This document shows, in pieces, positions 26,732 to 35,115 of a stretch of 64,000 nucleotides of DNA. The DNA is from Paucisalibacillus globulus DSM 18846 (GTDB lineage Bacteria > Bacillota > Bacilli > Bacillales > Amphibacillaceae): the NCBI RefSeq assembly GCF_000482485.1, contig NZ_KI519440.1, positions 1 to 64,000 of the forward strand, read 5' to 3'. The translations under genes and the position numbers were made by a program. The notes under the pieces are model-generated. The model was not told the DNA's origin. It did no database searches and worked only from the letters and a program-made list of their open reading frames with translations. Positions within the stretch are counted from its first letter, which is position 1, and each line of letters opens with the position of its first letter.

Positions 26732-27451
26732 ATGAAGGATACGTTATCTATTCATGAAATCATTCAAACATTAAAGAAACGAACGGCATTAATCATATTA
26801 CTTACTATTAGTTTCATTATTCTTGCTGCTATATTAAGCTACTATGTCCTAACACCTACCTATCAATCAACCTCTCAATTTATTGTGATTCAACAAACAA
26901 ATGAAAATATCCAATTTAACATACAAGAAATTGAAAGCAATTTAGAATTAATCAATACGTATAAAGAAATTATTAAAAGTCCATCTATTTTAGAGCAAGT
27001 GGCAAATGAAATGAACTTGGGTGTCACCTTAGCGGAATTAGGAAAGCAAATCAAAGTGTCTAGTGGAGAAAACTCCCAAGTAATTACTGTTTCAGCAGTT
27101 GCTTCAAGTCCAGAAAAAGCCGCAGAACTGGCAAACCTAGTTGTTGAAACGTTTGAAAACACAATCCTTCCCATCATGAAAATTGAAAGTGTTTATATTT
27201 TATCGAACGCGAATCCTAGTTTATCACATGAACCAATTAGCCCGAGGCCAATAGTTAATATGATATTAGCAGCAGTAATTGGTCTAACTACTGGTATTGG
27301 CCTGGCACTGAGTCTTGAGTTTTTGAATACAAAGGTCAAGTCAGAAAGTGATATTGAAGAGCAAGGAATACCAGTATTAGGTGTTGTTTCAAATGTGGAA
27401 CAAAGAAAAAGAAAAGAAAATAGAAATACTCATATGGAAACGGAGGGGTGA
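26732..27451 (+). CDS. Wzz-type chain-length regulator / BY-kinase activator (EpsA/CapA-like)
   Basis: About 239 residues with transmembrane helices at about 18-40 and about 178-200, enclosing an extracellular Wzz domain (LTPTYQSTSQFIVIQQ...). The proline-rich motif before the second helix (HEPISPRPIVN) is conserved in activators of bacterial tyrosine kinases. GGAGG at 26718-26722 has correct spacing only to ATG 26732, not to the in-frame codons at 26717 or 26726. The kinase gene follows after 4 nt, the normal two-protein Gram-positive arrangement. Confidence 0.9.
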   Translation: MKDTLSIHEIIQTLKKRTALIILLTISFIILAAILSYYVLTPTYQSTSQFIVIQQTNENIQFNIQEIESNLELINTYKEIIKSPSILEQVANEMNLGVTLAELGKQIKVSSGENSQVITVSAVASSPEKAAELANLVVETFENTILPIMKIESVYILSNANPSLSHEPISPRPIVNMILAAVIGLTTGIGLALSLEFLNTKVKSESDIEEQGIPVLGVVSNVEQRKRKENRNTHMETEG

Positions 27452-27455
27452 AAAG

Positions 27456-28139
27456 TTGACAAGAAAGAAGAAAAAAGAAAGAGGAGTAAACCTTATTACA
27501 ATCGAAAGAAAAAGCAAGCAAGCTTCCGAGCAATTCCGGACGATACGCTCGAATATTAATTTTGCTTCCATTAATAAAGAACTAAAGAGTCTAGTGATAA
27601 CCTCTCCACATTCAGGTGATGGGAAGACCATGACAGCTACTAATCTTGCAATTGTGTTTAGCCAGGAAGGAAAAAAGGTGTTATTAGTGGATGCGGATAT
27701 GAGAAAACCGACCATACACCATATGTTTCGTCTCATGAATAACAATGGCTTAAGTAATTATTTAGTTGGACAGCAGGATATTAATTCCATTATCAATCCA
27801 ACGTACCTAACGGACCTAGATATTGTTACTAGTGGGATAATACCACCAAATCCGTCGGAGTTACTTGGCTCCATACAAATGGAGAAATTTATGACAAGCG
27901 TAAAGGAACGTTACGATATCATCATTTTTGATACACCACCTGTATTAGTTGTAACAGATTCAACATTGTTAGCTAATCTATGTGACGGTGTTTTACTGGT
28001 AATTCGAGCTAAAAAAAGTGAGATCAGTGATGTGAAAAAAGCAAAGGAACAGTTAAAATACGCTGGAGCAAATCTTCTGGGGGCTATTCTTAATGGAAAG
28101 AAGCTGCCACAAGATAGTTATTACTATATTAAGGGGTGA
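27456..28139 (+). CDS. BY-family tyrosine kinase (EpsB/CapB/YwqD-like)
   Basis: This 227-residue cytoplasmic autokinase controls polysaccharide assembly. Walker A is SPHSGDGKTMTATNLA, Walker A' VLLVDADMRKP, Walker B DIIIFDTPP. The C-terminus ends in a short tyrosine cluster (DSYYYIKG), the autophosphorylation site. A longer frame starts inside the Wzz gene, but GGAGGGG is placed correctly for TTG 27456. No partner PHP-type phosphatase (CpsB/YwqE) is present in the cluster. Confidence 0.9.
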   Translation: MTRKKKKERGVNLITIERKSKQASEQFRTIRSNINFASINKELKSLVITSPHSGDGKTMTATNLAIVFSQEGKKVLLVDADMRKPTIHHMFRLMNNNGLSNYLVGQQDINSIINPTYLTDLDIVTSGIIPPNPSELLGSIQMEKFMTSVKERYDIIIFDTPPVLVVTDSTLLANLCDGVLLVIRAKKSEISDVKKAKEQLKYAGANLLGAILNGKKLPQDSYYYIKG

Positions 28140-28145
28140 CAACAT

Positions 28146-28985
28146 ATGGCTAATGTTAGTTACAGACGAGGAATCATCCAGATGATGGATGCCTATGAGA
28201 CCACAGACATAGAATACGAAATAGCGGTTGATATTATTATTTCCCATAAAGTATTGTTTCCTTCCACCGACTTGGCTGAAAAGCCACAAACTAAAAAAGG
28301 ATTATATAGCTTTGGGAAAACATTATTAATCGATTTACGTAGAACCGAACAGGAAATATTTTTAGACATTCATAAGAATGCTCGATATAAAATCAATCGG
28401 GCTATGAAAAGGGATCCTCTTATTTATCATGAACTAACTACACCAACAGATCAAGAAATTCAGCAGTTTGTTCGTTTCTTTAATGACTTTGCTTTAAATA
28501 AGGGAATCCCACCTGCAATTATAGATAGGCTAAAGGGGTTACGTGATTCTAATTCGCTAATACTTTCCTACGTCTCCAACGAAAATGGCGATACACTATG
28601 TTATCACGCCTACGTGAAAACTAAAAATAGTTGTGCTCTCTTACATTCAGCATCTGCTAGGTTTAATAATTCAGAGCTCAGAAATATGATTGGAAGGGCG
28701 AATCGTTACTTACATTGGGAGGATATAAAAAGTTTTAAAAGAATGGGATTAGATTGGTTTGACTTTGGAGGTATATTTGTTGAGCCATTAAAAGACGGTG
28801 AGAGACATATTAATACATTTAAAATGGAATTTGGTGGCCAAATTGTTGATATCGATAGGAGGCATTATCCTAATACGATATTAGGGAAAATAATTGTATT
28901 TTTATTTTGGTTAAAACACCGGAATAGGCCTGAGTTTCTGAGAGCAAAGAGACTAAGACAACATCAATATGCTTTAAAAAGTTAG
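28146..28985 (+). CDS. FemAB/BioF2-like GNAT-fold acyltransferase
   Basis: This 279-residue protein has the tandem-GNAT layout of FemABX/BioF2 enzymes. FLDIHKNARYKINRAMKRDPLIYHEL matches the helix motif preceding the substrate site, and LILSYVSNENGDTLCYHAYVKTKNSCALLHSASAR...MIGRANRYLHWEDIKSFKRMGLDWFDFGG matches the second acyltransferase domain. In EPS clusters such proteins are thought to attach acyl or amino-acyl groups to sugars; the actual donor and acceptor are unknown. The gene lies 6 nt after the kinase gene. Confidence 0.7.
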   Translation: MANVSYRRGIIQMMDAYETTDIEYEIAVDIIISHKVLFPSTDLAEKPQTKKGLYSFGKTLLIDLRRTEQEIFLDIHKNARYKINRAMKRDPLIYHELTTPTDQEIQQFVRFFNDFALNKGIPPAIIDRLKGLRDSNSLILSYVSNENGDTLCYHAYVKTKNSCALLHSASARFNNSELRNMIGRANRYLHWEDIKSFKRMGLDWFDFGGIFVEPLKDGERHINTFKMEFGGQIVDIDRRHYPNTILGKIIVFLFWLKHRNRPEFLRAKRLRQHQYALKS

Positions 28986-29023
28986 TGACATAGAATAATC
29001 AACTAGTAAATGAGGGGGAGCTT

Positions 29024-30256
29024 TTGGAAATAAAGAGACTGTCGCTGAAGATTAATATGACTTGGACATTGGTTGGGAGTGTTTTTTACTCCATTACACA
29101 ATGGTTGTTATTAATTATCCTCGCAAAACTTGGAACCCCAGAGATGGTTGGACAGTATGCGCTTGGGCTAGCGATTACGGCACCAATTGTCTTATTTACA
29201 GAAATGAACCTACGTTTAGCGCAGGTAACTGATGCGAAAGGAACATTTCTGTTCAGTCATTATTTGGGAACAAGATTGATTTCAGTTGGAGTCTCTATTA
29301 TATTCTTCCTTTCCGTGGTACTTTTTGTTGGCTTTGACATGTATACAGCAATGGTCATTCTGTTAATAGGAATTGCGAAACTTCCTGAGTCGATCAGTGG
29401 AGTTTTTCATGGTCAACTGCAAAAGCACGAGCGAATGGATTATATTACGAAATCGCAAATTTTAAAAGGCATGATGACGGTCATTATATTCTCCACTACG
29501 TTATATGTTACAGAAAGCTTGATTTTATCGATTATTGGACAAATAATCGTTTGGACCGTTGTCCTATTAATTTATGACTTTCAGGTTGTTAAAAAGTATG
29601 AAGTTGTTAAGGCAAGTTTTCATATGGCAACAATAAAACGATTGGTAAAAATGACATTGCCATTAGGTATCGTAGCCTTGTTAGCCTCGGTGAATACGAA
29701 TATTCCAACCTACCTAGTTGAATATTTTTTAGGTAGGGAAGAACTGGGATACTTTGCTGCAATTCTTTATATCCTTTTTGCAGGTGATCGGATGGTGAAT
29801 TCCATCGGTCAACCGGCCATACCAAGACTTGCAATGTTCTTTGAACAAAAAAATATAAGATCCTTCCAAAAGTTATTGATCGGCTTAGTTGCTTTTGGCT
29901 TTGTCATTGGTGTTTTAGGCTTTATCGTAGCATATTTAATTGGAGACACCGTACTATCGATTATTTATACACCTTCCTATGCAACATACGCAGACTTATT
30001 TATATTCATTATGGTTTCTGGGATATTTTATTATCCGGCAACATTTCTTGAATTAGGCTTTAGTGCTACAAGATATTTTAAGTTGCAACCACTTTTAGCA
30101 ACTTTTTGGGTAATAGTAAGTGTTATCGGGTGTGTGCTTTTAATCCCGAAATTTGGTGCAGTTGGGGCTGCGATAGCATTAATTATCTTTTCATTTTCAC
30201 AAGTGATTAGTATGCTAGTTGTTTTATACCTAATATTAAGGAAGTCTTACGTTTGA
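29024..30256 (+). CDS. Polysaccharide flippase (Wzx, MOP superfamily)
   Basis: This 410-residue protein has about 12 transmembrane helices. NMTWTLVGSVFYSITQWLLLIILAKLGTPEMVGQYALGLAI is the typical N-terminal helix pair of Wzx/MATE-like exporters. It would flip the undecaprenyl-linked repeat unit outward for the Wzy polymerase. TTG start after GAGGGGGAG. Confidence 0.9.
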   Translation: MEIKRLSLKINMTWTLVGSVFYSITQWLLLIILAKLGTPEMVGQYALGLAITAPIVLFTEMNLRLAQVTDAKGTFLFSHYLGTRLISVGVSIIFFLSVVLFVGFDMYTAMVILLIGIAKLPESISGVFHGQLQKHERMDYITKSQILKGMMTVIIFSTTLYVTESLILSIIGQIIVWTVVLLIYDFQVVKKYEVVKASFHMATIKRLVKMTLPLGIVALLASVNTNIPTYLVEYFLGREELGYFAAILYILFAGDRMVNSIGQPAIPRLAMFFEQKNIRSFQKLLIGLVAFGFVIGVLGFIVAYLIGDTVLSIIYTPSYATYADLFIFIMVSGIFYYPATFLELGFSATRYFKLQPLLATFWVIVSVIGCVLLIPKFGAVGAAIALIIFSFSQVISMLVVLYLILRKSYV

Positions 30257-30302
30257 AGGGACCGGAATTACTAATATAAAGCTTAGAGAGGGTGATAGAG
30301 AA

Positions 30303-31322
30303 TTGGCTATTCTTGTTACTGGTGGAGCAGGTTATATTGGGAGTCATCTTTGTTTAGAGTTATTAAATGCAGGATATGAAGTGGTCGTTGTTGATAATAA
30401 CTCTACTAGTAGTTCAGATGCCTTAAAGCGTGTTCAAGAAATCACTAGAAAATCTGTAACGGTATATACAGTTGATTTAGGAAAAAAGGAGGACTTATTG
30501 GACGTTTTTTCTAATCATACAATCTCGTCTGTCATTCATTTAGCTGGCTATAAGTCGGTTAGTGAATCATCATCCATCCCGTTAACATATTACGCCAATA
30601 ACATCATGAGCACCCTAATCCTATGTGAAGTAATGCAAATGTTTAATGTGAAAAGTCTAGTATTCAGTTCGTCTGCCACTGTCTACGCTCCAACTGAGAA
30701 GAATGAGCCAATATCAGAAAGCCATCCTTTAGGAGCAATAAACCCATATGGACATACGAAACAAGTGATAGAGGAAATTTTACGGTATTTATTTTATTCT
30801 GATCCATCATGGAGCATTTGCATGTTAAGATACTTTAATCCTGTGGGTGCGCATGACAGTGGTCAAATAGGAGAGAACCCAAAAGGAATCCCTAATAATC
30901 TAGTACCATATATTACGAATGTCGCAGCAGGACTTTTACCAGCACTTTCAATTTACGGTAATGATTATCCAACCCGGGATGGAACTGGAATTAGGGATTA
31001 TATCCATGTTGTGGATTTGGCACAAGGTCATATTAGCGCCCTGAAAAAAGTTGAGACAACAACTGGAATTAATGCTTATAATTTAGGTACAGGCAAAGGC
31101 TATAGTGTCTTGGAAATGGTTCGGTCCTTTCAGAACGTATCAGGAAGGGAGATTCCCTATATCATCGCACCACGCCGAAAAGGGGATATTGCTGTTAGCT
31201 TTGCGGATGTAACAAAGGCAAAGGAAGAGCTAGGCTGGGAAGCAAAAAGAGGAATTGACGCGATGTGTATGGATGCTTGGCGTTGGCAACGTGCTAATCC
31301 AAGTAATTCAGCCCTTGTTTGA
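30303..31322 (+). CDS. galE: UDP-glucose 4-epimerase
   Basis: This 339-residue extended SDR enzyme interconverts UDP-glucose and UDP-galactose for the EPS. TGGAGYIGSH is the NAD-binding loop, SSSATVY supplies the catalytic Ser/Thr, and YGHTKQ is the Y-x-x-x-K catalytic pair (about 147-151). RYFNPVGAH and GTGIRDYIHVVDLA are GalE hallmarks. Length is normal. TTG start after GAGGGTGATAGAG. It is the last gene of the EPS operon. Confidence 0.92.
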   Translation: MAILVTGGAGYIGSHLCLELLNAGYEVVVVDNNSTSSSDALKRVQEITRKSVTVYTVDLGKKEDLLDVFSNHTISSVIHLAGYKSVSESSSIPLTYYANNIMSTLILCEVMQMFNVKSLVFSSSATVYAPTEKNEPISESHPLGAINPYGHTKQVIEEILRYLFYSDPSWSICMLRYFNPVGAHDSGQIGENPKGIPNNLVPYITNVAAGLLPALSIYGNDYPTRDGTGIRDYIHVVDLAQGHISALKKVETTTGINAYNLGTGKGYSVLEMVRSFQNVSGREIPYIIAPRRKGDIAVSFADVTKAKEELGWEAKRGIDAMCMDAWRWQRANPSNSALV

Positions 31323-31400
31323 GGAGGCTTTCCTTAAGTACACCTATGTAAGTAAAGCAGCACTAGGATTTTCTCTTAATTTAAATAGTGGGAGAGTGGG

Positions 31401-31784
31401 ATGACAGTGTTGGTTCGCGTTGCTGAAATTTTGTTGGGTGTGATTTTTCTAGGGGCAGGGTTAAATGGTTATTTCGTTCTGTTTGGAATGGAGCCGTTTG
31501 CACCAACCAGTCCTAAAGCAATGGATTTTCTAGGAGATGGGTATCTGTTGGCGATGGAAAAAGGGGTAGAAATTATTGCGGGAATTTTATTGTTAATTCG
31601 TCGTTTTGTCCCTTTAGTACTCGTTATCCTTGCAGGTCTTATTGTAAATATTTTTGCTTTTCATATTTTCGTTGATTCGGAGTTACTCTTGTTAGCTATT
31701 GTACTAGTATTATTAGAAGGTTTCTTAGTTTGGCATTATCGAGATAATTATCGAGGGTTACTCGAAAGCAGGTCTAAAAGATAG
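31401..31784 (+). CDS. DoxX-family small membrane protein
   Basis: This 127-residue, four-helix protein has RVAEILLGVIFLGAGLNGYF and YLLAMEKGVEIIAGILLLIRRFVPLVLVILAGLIVNIFAFH, the DoxX-like pattern. Functions in this family vary (quinone or thiosulfate redox, membrane integrity) and none can be assigned here. GGGAGAGTGGG precedes the ATG. Confidence 0.75.
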   Translation: MTVLVRVAEILLGVIFLGAGLNGYFVLFGMEPFAPTSPKAMDFLGDGYLLAMEKGVEIIAGILLLIRRFVPLVLVILAGLIVNIFAFHIFVDSELLLLAIVLVLLEGFLVWHYRDNYRGLLESRSKR

Positions 31785-31830
31785 GGTCCGTATTTAAATC
31801 ACTGGGTATACTATGAATGGTGATTAGATA

Positions 31831-32697
31831 ATGGAGAACTTCAACTTAACAGCGGAAGATGGATTAGGATTATCTGTAGCACTTTTTGAAGCAACTAAAA
31901 CAAAGGCTTTGGTTCAAATGATTCATGGTGCGCAAGAACATAAAGAACGTTATTATAATTTTATCGACTATTTAAATGGGAATGGTTTTACGGTTATCAT
32001 TTCTGATATACGGGGCCATGGGGCGTCGGTAAATAAAGATTATCCATTAGGGTTTATGAATGGAGTAGAAGAAATTATTGCAGATCAGATTTTGATAACT
32101 AGGTATATAAAGAGACGATTCCCCGGAAAGGATTTATATCTTTTTGGGCATTCGCTAGGTTCGATATTTGCAAGATGCTATTTACAAAGGTATGATCAAG
32201 AAATTAAAAAGCTTGTACTGAGTGGAACAGCGAACTATGTTCCACTGGTTAGTATAGGAATTTTGATAGGTAAAGTAATTACAGCTTTCTCCGGGAAACA
32301 TGGATATAGCAAAGTTCTTCGGAAATTAACTGGGAATAGTAAGGATGATTCCTGGCTTAGTGCGAATCAATCCAATGTGGAAGCATATCGTAATGACCCA
32401 TTATGTCAATATCATTATCAAAATAGCGCGATGTTAACGGTATTCGAAGCAGATCAAGCAATACATGAGGTTCATAATTATCTTTGTAGAAATCCGGGAT
32501 TAAAAATTCTAAGCGTTGTTGGGGAGGACGACCCGGTAACTGGCGGAGAAAAGGGATTAAAGGATTCATTTGATGCGTTAAGGAAAATTGGTTACAAGTA
32601 CATGAACAGTAAGGTTTATCCTGGAATGAAGCATGAGGTTTTACATGAAGTTGATAAACAGATTGTTTATGATGATATTGTCCGGTTTTTTGTTTGA
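31831..32697 (+). CDS. Alpha/beta hydrolase (monoglyceride lipase/lysophospholipase type)
   Basis: This 288-residue serine hydrolase has an oxyanion region MIHGAQEHKERYYNF (about 30-44) and ISDIRGHGAS. The nucleophile elbow is GHSLGS (Ser about 112), the acid is in VVGEDDPVTGG, and the His is in GMKHEVLHE near the C-terminus. The arrangement matches the Hydrolase_4/S33 lysophospholipase family. There is no signal peptide. Confidence 0.85.
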   Translation: MENFNLTAEDGLGLSVALFEATKTKALVQMIHGAQEHKERYYNFIDYLNGNGFTVIISDIRGHGASVNKDYPLGFMNGVEEIIADQILITRYIKRRFPGKDLYLFGHSLGSIFARCYLQRYDQEIKKLVLSGTANYVPLVSIGILIGKVITAFSGKHGYSKVLRKLTGNSKDDSWLSANQSNVEAYRNDPLCQYHYQNSAMLTVFEADQAIHEVHNYLCRNPGLKILSVVGEDDPVTGGEKGLKDSFDALRKIGYKYMNSKVYPGMKHEVLHEVDKQIVYDDIVRFFV

Positions 32698-32713
32698 CAC
32701 CATAGTAATAAAA

Positions 32714-32743
32714 GGTACTCAGTAGTTCCAACTACTAAGTACC
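32714..32743. terminator. 14-bp-stem hairpin after the hydrolase gene
   Basis: GGTACTCAGTAGTT pairs with AACTACTAAGTACC around a 2-nt loop with one mismatch. No T-run follows, so it is a processing or partial-termination hairpin rather than a classical terminator. Confidence 0.5.
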
Positions 32744-32790
32744 AGAATACAACCCGCAAAAGTAGTGGTTAACTACTTAAAGAATATCGC

Positions 32791-32835
32791 AAAAAGAAGT
32801 AACATACTCGGTTCTAGGGGTGGTTACTTCTTTTT
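32791..32835. terminator. Bidirectional terminator
   Basis: AAAAAGAAGTAAC (32791-32803) pairs with GTTACTTCTTTTT (32823-32835). It serves the hydrolase (plus) and the 108-residue gene (minus). The arm sequence GGTTACTTCTTTTT recurs in the terminator at 34956-35003. Confidence 0.75.
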
Positions 32836-32975
32836 GTTTAAAAGAAAGACAACATTCATTTCGTTTAATGTTAATCCTGTTAAGAATGATAGACTAAATT
32901 GAAATCGTTACTACGTGCCTCGCATAACGCCATACTTACCGCTATTTCATACTAAGGAAGAAGAGGGAATCCTCA

Positions 32976-33302
32976 CTAGCGAAATACATACGTTAAATAA
33001 TTCCCATTCCAATCTTTAATCGGTACTGCGTTATTTTTTAATTCTCTCCAAATATACTGGTCTAACTTATATGGGGAACTTGATTGAAACGATGCCAATT
33101 GAGGCTTTGAAATAGTAAAGTTTATGATTTCCTTACCATTCTTCACTAGCACCTCGTAGTTACTAAGTTTAATTAGTTGTACCTCGTAATTTGAATCCCA
33201 TTCCTGCAATTGCCTTTCTACTGTTACTAATACATGTTTTAAAAATATCTCTCCATCTTGATTTTTAGCCATATAGCCTCTGATAAATCCTGTTGTGTTC
33301 AT
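32976..33302 (-). CDS. Uncharacterised 108-residue protein under a SAM riboswitch
   Basis: The protein is soluble, without membrane segment, signal peptide or cysteines. It looks like a small alpha+beta domain (GFIRGYMAKNQDGEIFLKHVLVTVERQLQEW...YEVQLIKLSNYEVLVKNGKEIINFTIS). I do not recognise the family. The important feature is upstream: a SAM-I (S-box) riboswitch with terminator, starting about 40 nt before the gene on the same strand. S-box genes in Bacilli almost always serve methionine, cysteine or SAM synthesis, transport or recycling, so this protein is predicted to be expressed under methionine/SAM shortage. An AGGAGG-like site (TTAGGAGGTAAG) precedes the ATG. Confidence 0.8.
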   Translation of the reverse strand: MNTTGFIRGYMAKNQDGEIFLKHVLVTVERQLQEWDSNYEVQLIKLSNYEVLVKNGKEIINFTISKPQLASFQSSSPYKLDQYIWRELKNNAVPIKDWNGNYLTYVFR

Positions 33303-33341
33303 TTGCCTTACCTCCTAATTTTTTTCAAAAGGTTCCAAGAC

Positions 33342-33500
33342 ACAAAAAAAGCCCTTTGTTGCAAATGAATGCACACAAAGAGCTGGAGAAGCCGATCGTC
33401 ATCATTCAAAGCAAGCTTTGCTGGTTGGAGCACCTTACCACTTGGCAGGTTGCTGTGAAGTCATAGAGCCAGTACTCTCGTTCACTCTTGATAACCTATT
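33342..33500 (-). promoter_or_regulatory. SAM-I (S-box) riboswitch with intrinsic terminator
   Basis: Read on the minus strand, the aptamer begins GGTTATCAAGAG (33496-33485). It continues with the S-box blocks ACTGGCTCTATGA, CAGCAACCTGCC, AAGGTGCT.CCAACC.GC and closes with TGATGA (P1). These are the conserved SAM-I elements: kink-turn, GCAACC and AAGGTGCC-type junction. Directly after it AGCTCTTTGT (33384-33375) pairs with ACAAAGGGCT (33359-33350), followed by a T7 run, the terminator that forms when SAM is bound. The controlled gene is the 108-residue protein. Confidence 0.9.
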
Positions 33501-33511
33501 GAATTAAGTTC

Positions 33512-33540
33512 ATTCTACCATAAAGTGAAACTTCAATCAA
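33512..33540 (-). promoter_or_regulatory. Promoter of the riboswitch transcript
   Basis: On the minus strand TTGATT (33540-33535), a 17-nt spacer and TAGAAT (33517-33512), just upstream of the aptamer. Confidence 0.6.
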
Positions 33541-33859
33541 TGGGGGTTTTTGTACTTCCCCCACTGATTGTTAGTTGAACGAACCTTAGCTTTTGACTTA
33601 CTGTTTGATCCCCCACTTATAATTCTTGAATTTCACTCGAATTCCTCTCGTTTAGGGTCTTACAGCCAGTTAACCTGCGATAAAATAGAAACAGTGAAAA
33701 GAAAACTCTGTGTGGTTGTTCTAAAGGAAATATATGTAATGTGTTAAACTAGGATTATTCTAAAAGTAATCATTTAGATATTGACAGTGTTTATGCTTTT
33801 GCTCCTCCAAAAAGCCTTCGAGAGTAAATAAAAATACCGTACGTTAAGGAGGATTAAAA
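33541..33859. other. Intergenic region with one inverted repeat
   Basis: CAATCAATGGGGG (33534-33546) pairs with CCCCCACTGATTG (33558-33570). It overlaps the -35 element of the riboswitch promoter, so could be an operator or an upstream terminator. The remaining 290 bp up to the exporter gene shows nothing else recognisable. Confidence 0.4.
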
Positions 33860-34900
33860 TTGGGTTATTTCAAATCTCGGGCAAAAAATCTTTTCCCAGG
33901 ATATTTTGCATTAGTGATGGCTACTGGTGCATTATCAATTGGTAGTCATTTATTAGATCTAGATTTAGTTTCGAAAATATTGGCGATGGTGAATTTCTTC
34001 GCCTATGTGTATCTATGGTTTTTAACGATTATTAGAGTTGTATATTATTTCCCGGACGTTAAAAAAGATATCACTAGTCACGCATTAGGGCCAGGATTTT
34101 TTACACTTGTTGCTGGAACTTGTGTATTTGGTAGTGAACTACTCATAGTTCTAGACTTCCAGAAACTTCCCTTGTATCTCTGGTTCCTTGGCATTATTTT
34201 ATGGGTTATTATCATGTATACATTTTTTGTGGCTGTGACAGTAAGAAAAGATAAGCCACGTATGGCAGATGGGATTAATGGAGCATGGTTGATCGCGGCA
34301 GTTGCTACTCAGTCGGTATCCATATTAGGAACGTTACTTGTTCCATATGTAAATGATGGCCGAGGTATCATCATGTTTTTTACATTATGTATGTATTTTC
34401 TTGGCTGTATGCTATATCTCAACATTATTACATTAATTTTTTATCGTTTTACATTTGTTGATTTTAAATATGAATCACTAACCCCACCTTACTGGATTAA
34501 TATGGGTGCAGTTGCCATTACTACTTTGGCTGGTTCGACGCTCATTTTACATCGGGAGTATTGGGAACTAGTTAAAGAAATCACTCCTTTTCTAAAAGGG
34601 TTCACATTATTTTTCTGGATTACCGGAACATGGTGGATTCCGCTTCTGTTCATTCTGATGATATGGCGTTACGTATATCATCATGACCGATTTTCCTATG
34701 ATCCACAAAACTGGGGAATGGTCTTCCCACTAGCTATGTATACAACTAGTACATTTCAATTGTCAGAGGCGCTAGAGGTCCCGTTTTTAAAAGTTGTTCC
34801 GGAAGTGATGGTGTTTATTGCGATTGGTGCGTGGGTTGCTGGAATTTATGGTCTCGTTTCTCATGTGATAAGGACTAGGAAGGGGTATAAGTTGGAGTAG
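33860..34900 (+). CDS. TDT-family transporter (TehA/SSU1/MAE1-like)
   Basis: This 346-residue protein has ten transmembrane helices. FPGYFALVMATGALSIGSHLL near the N-terminus and the GPGFFTLVAGTCVFGSEL helix are typical of the tellurite-resistance/dicarboxylate transporter family, whose members export sulfite (SSU1), carry dicarboxylates (MAE1) or form SLAC1-like anion channels. The substrate cannot be deduced. AAGGAGGATTAAAA precedes a TTG start. Confidence 0.8.
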   Translation: MGYFKSRAKNLFPGYFALVMATGALSIGSHLLDLDLVSKILAMVNFFAYVYLWFLTIIRVVYYFPDVKKDITSHALGPGFFTLVAGTCVFGSELLIVLDFQKLPLYLWFLGIILWVIIMYTFFVAVTVRKDKPRMADGINGAWLIAAVATQSVSILGTLLVPYVNDGRGIIMFFTLCMYFLGCMLYLNIITLIFYRFTFVDFKYESLTPPYWINMGAVAITTLAGSTLILHREYWELVKEITPFLKGFTLFFWITGTWWIPLLFILMIWRYVYHHDRFSYDPQNWGMVFPLAMYTTSTFQLSEALEVPFLKVVPEVMVFIAIGAWVAGIYGLVSHVIRTRKGYKLE

Positions 34901-34955
34901 AAACTGCTAGTTAGGGAAATTTCCAAGCTAGGCATACCAGTAGGAATTAATTAGT

Positions 34956-35003
34956 AAAAGGAAGTATTCACAATACCTATTTAGGCAGTGGTTACTTCTT
35001 TTT
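34956..35003 (+). terminator. Terminator of the TDT-family gene
   Basis: AAAAGGAAGTA (34956-34966) pairs with TACTTCTTTTT (34993-35003), then T-rich sequence. Confidence 0.6.
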
Positions 35004-35061
35004 TTAGTCTCCGTCTACAGACCGAGGTAAATTACTTCTTAAGATACCTTGTCTACACTAA

Positions 35062-35090
35062 ATTTCCTAGTAAACTAGAAAGTAGGAAAT
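35062..35090. promoter_or_regulatory. Inverted repeat in the DUF4097 gene promoter
   Basis: ATTTCCTA (35062-35069) and TAGGAAAT (35083-35090) form an 8-bp inverted repeat. It overlaps a weak promoter (TTGTCT 35049, TAAACT 35071), so may be an operator. Confidence 0.35.
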
Positions 35091-35115
35091 AAAATAGTGA
35101 TCGGAGATGAAACAG

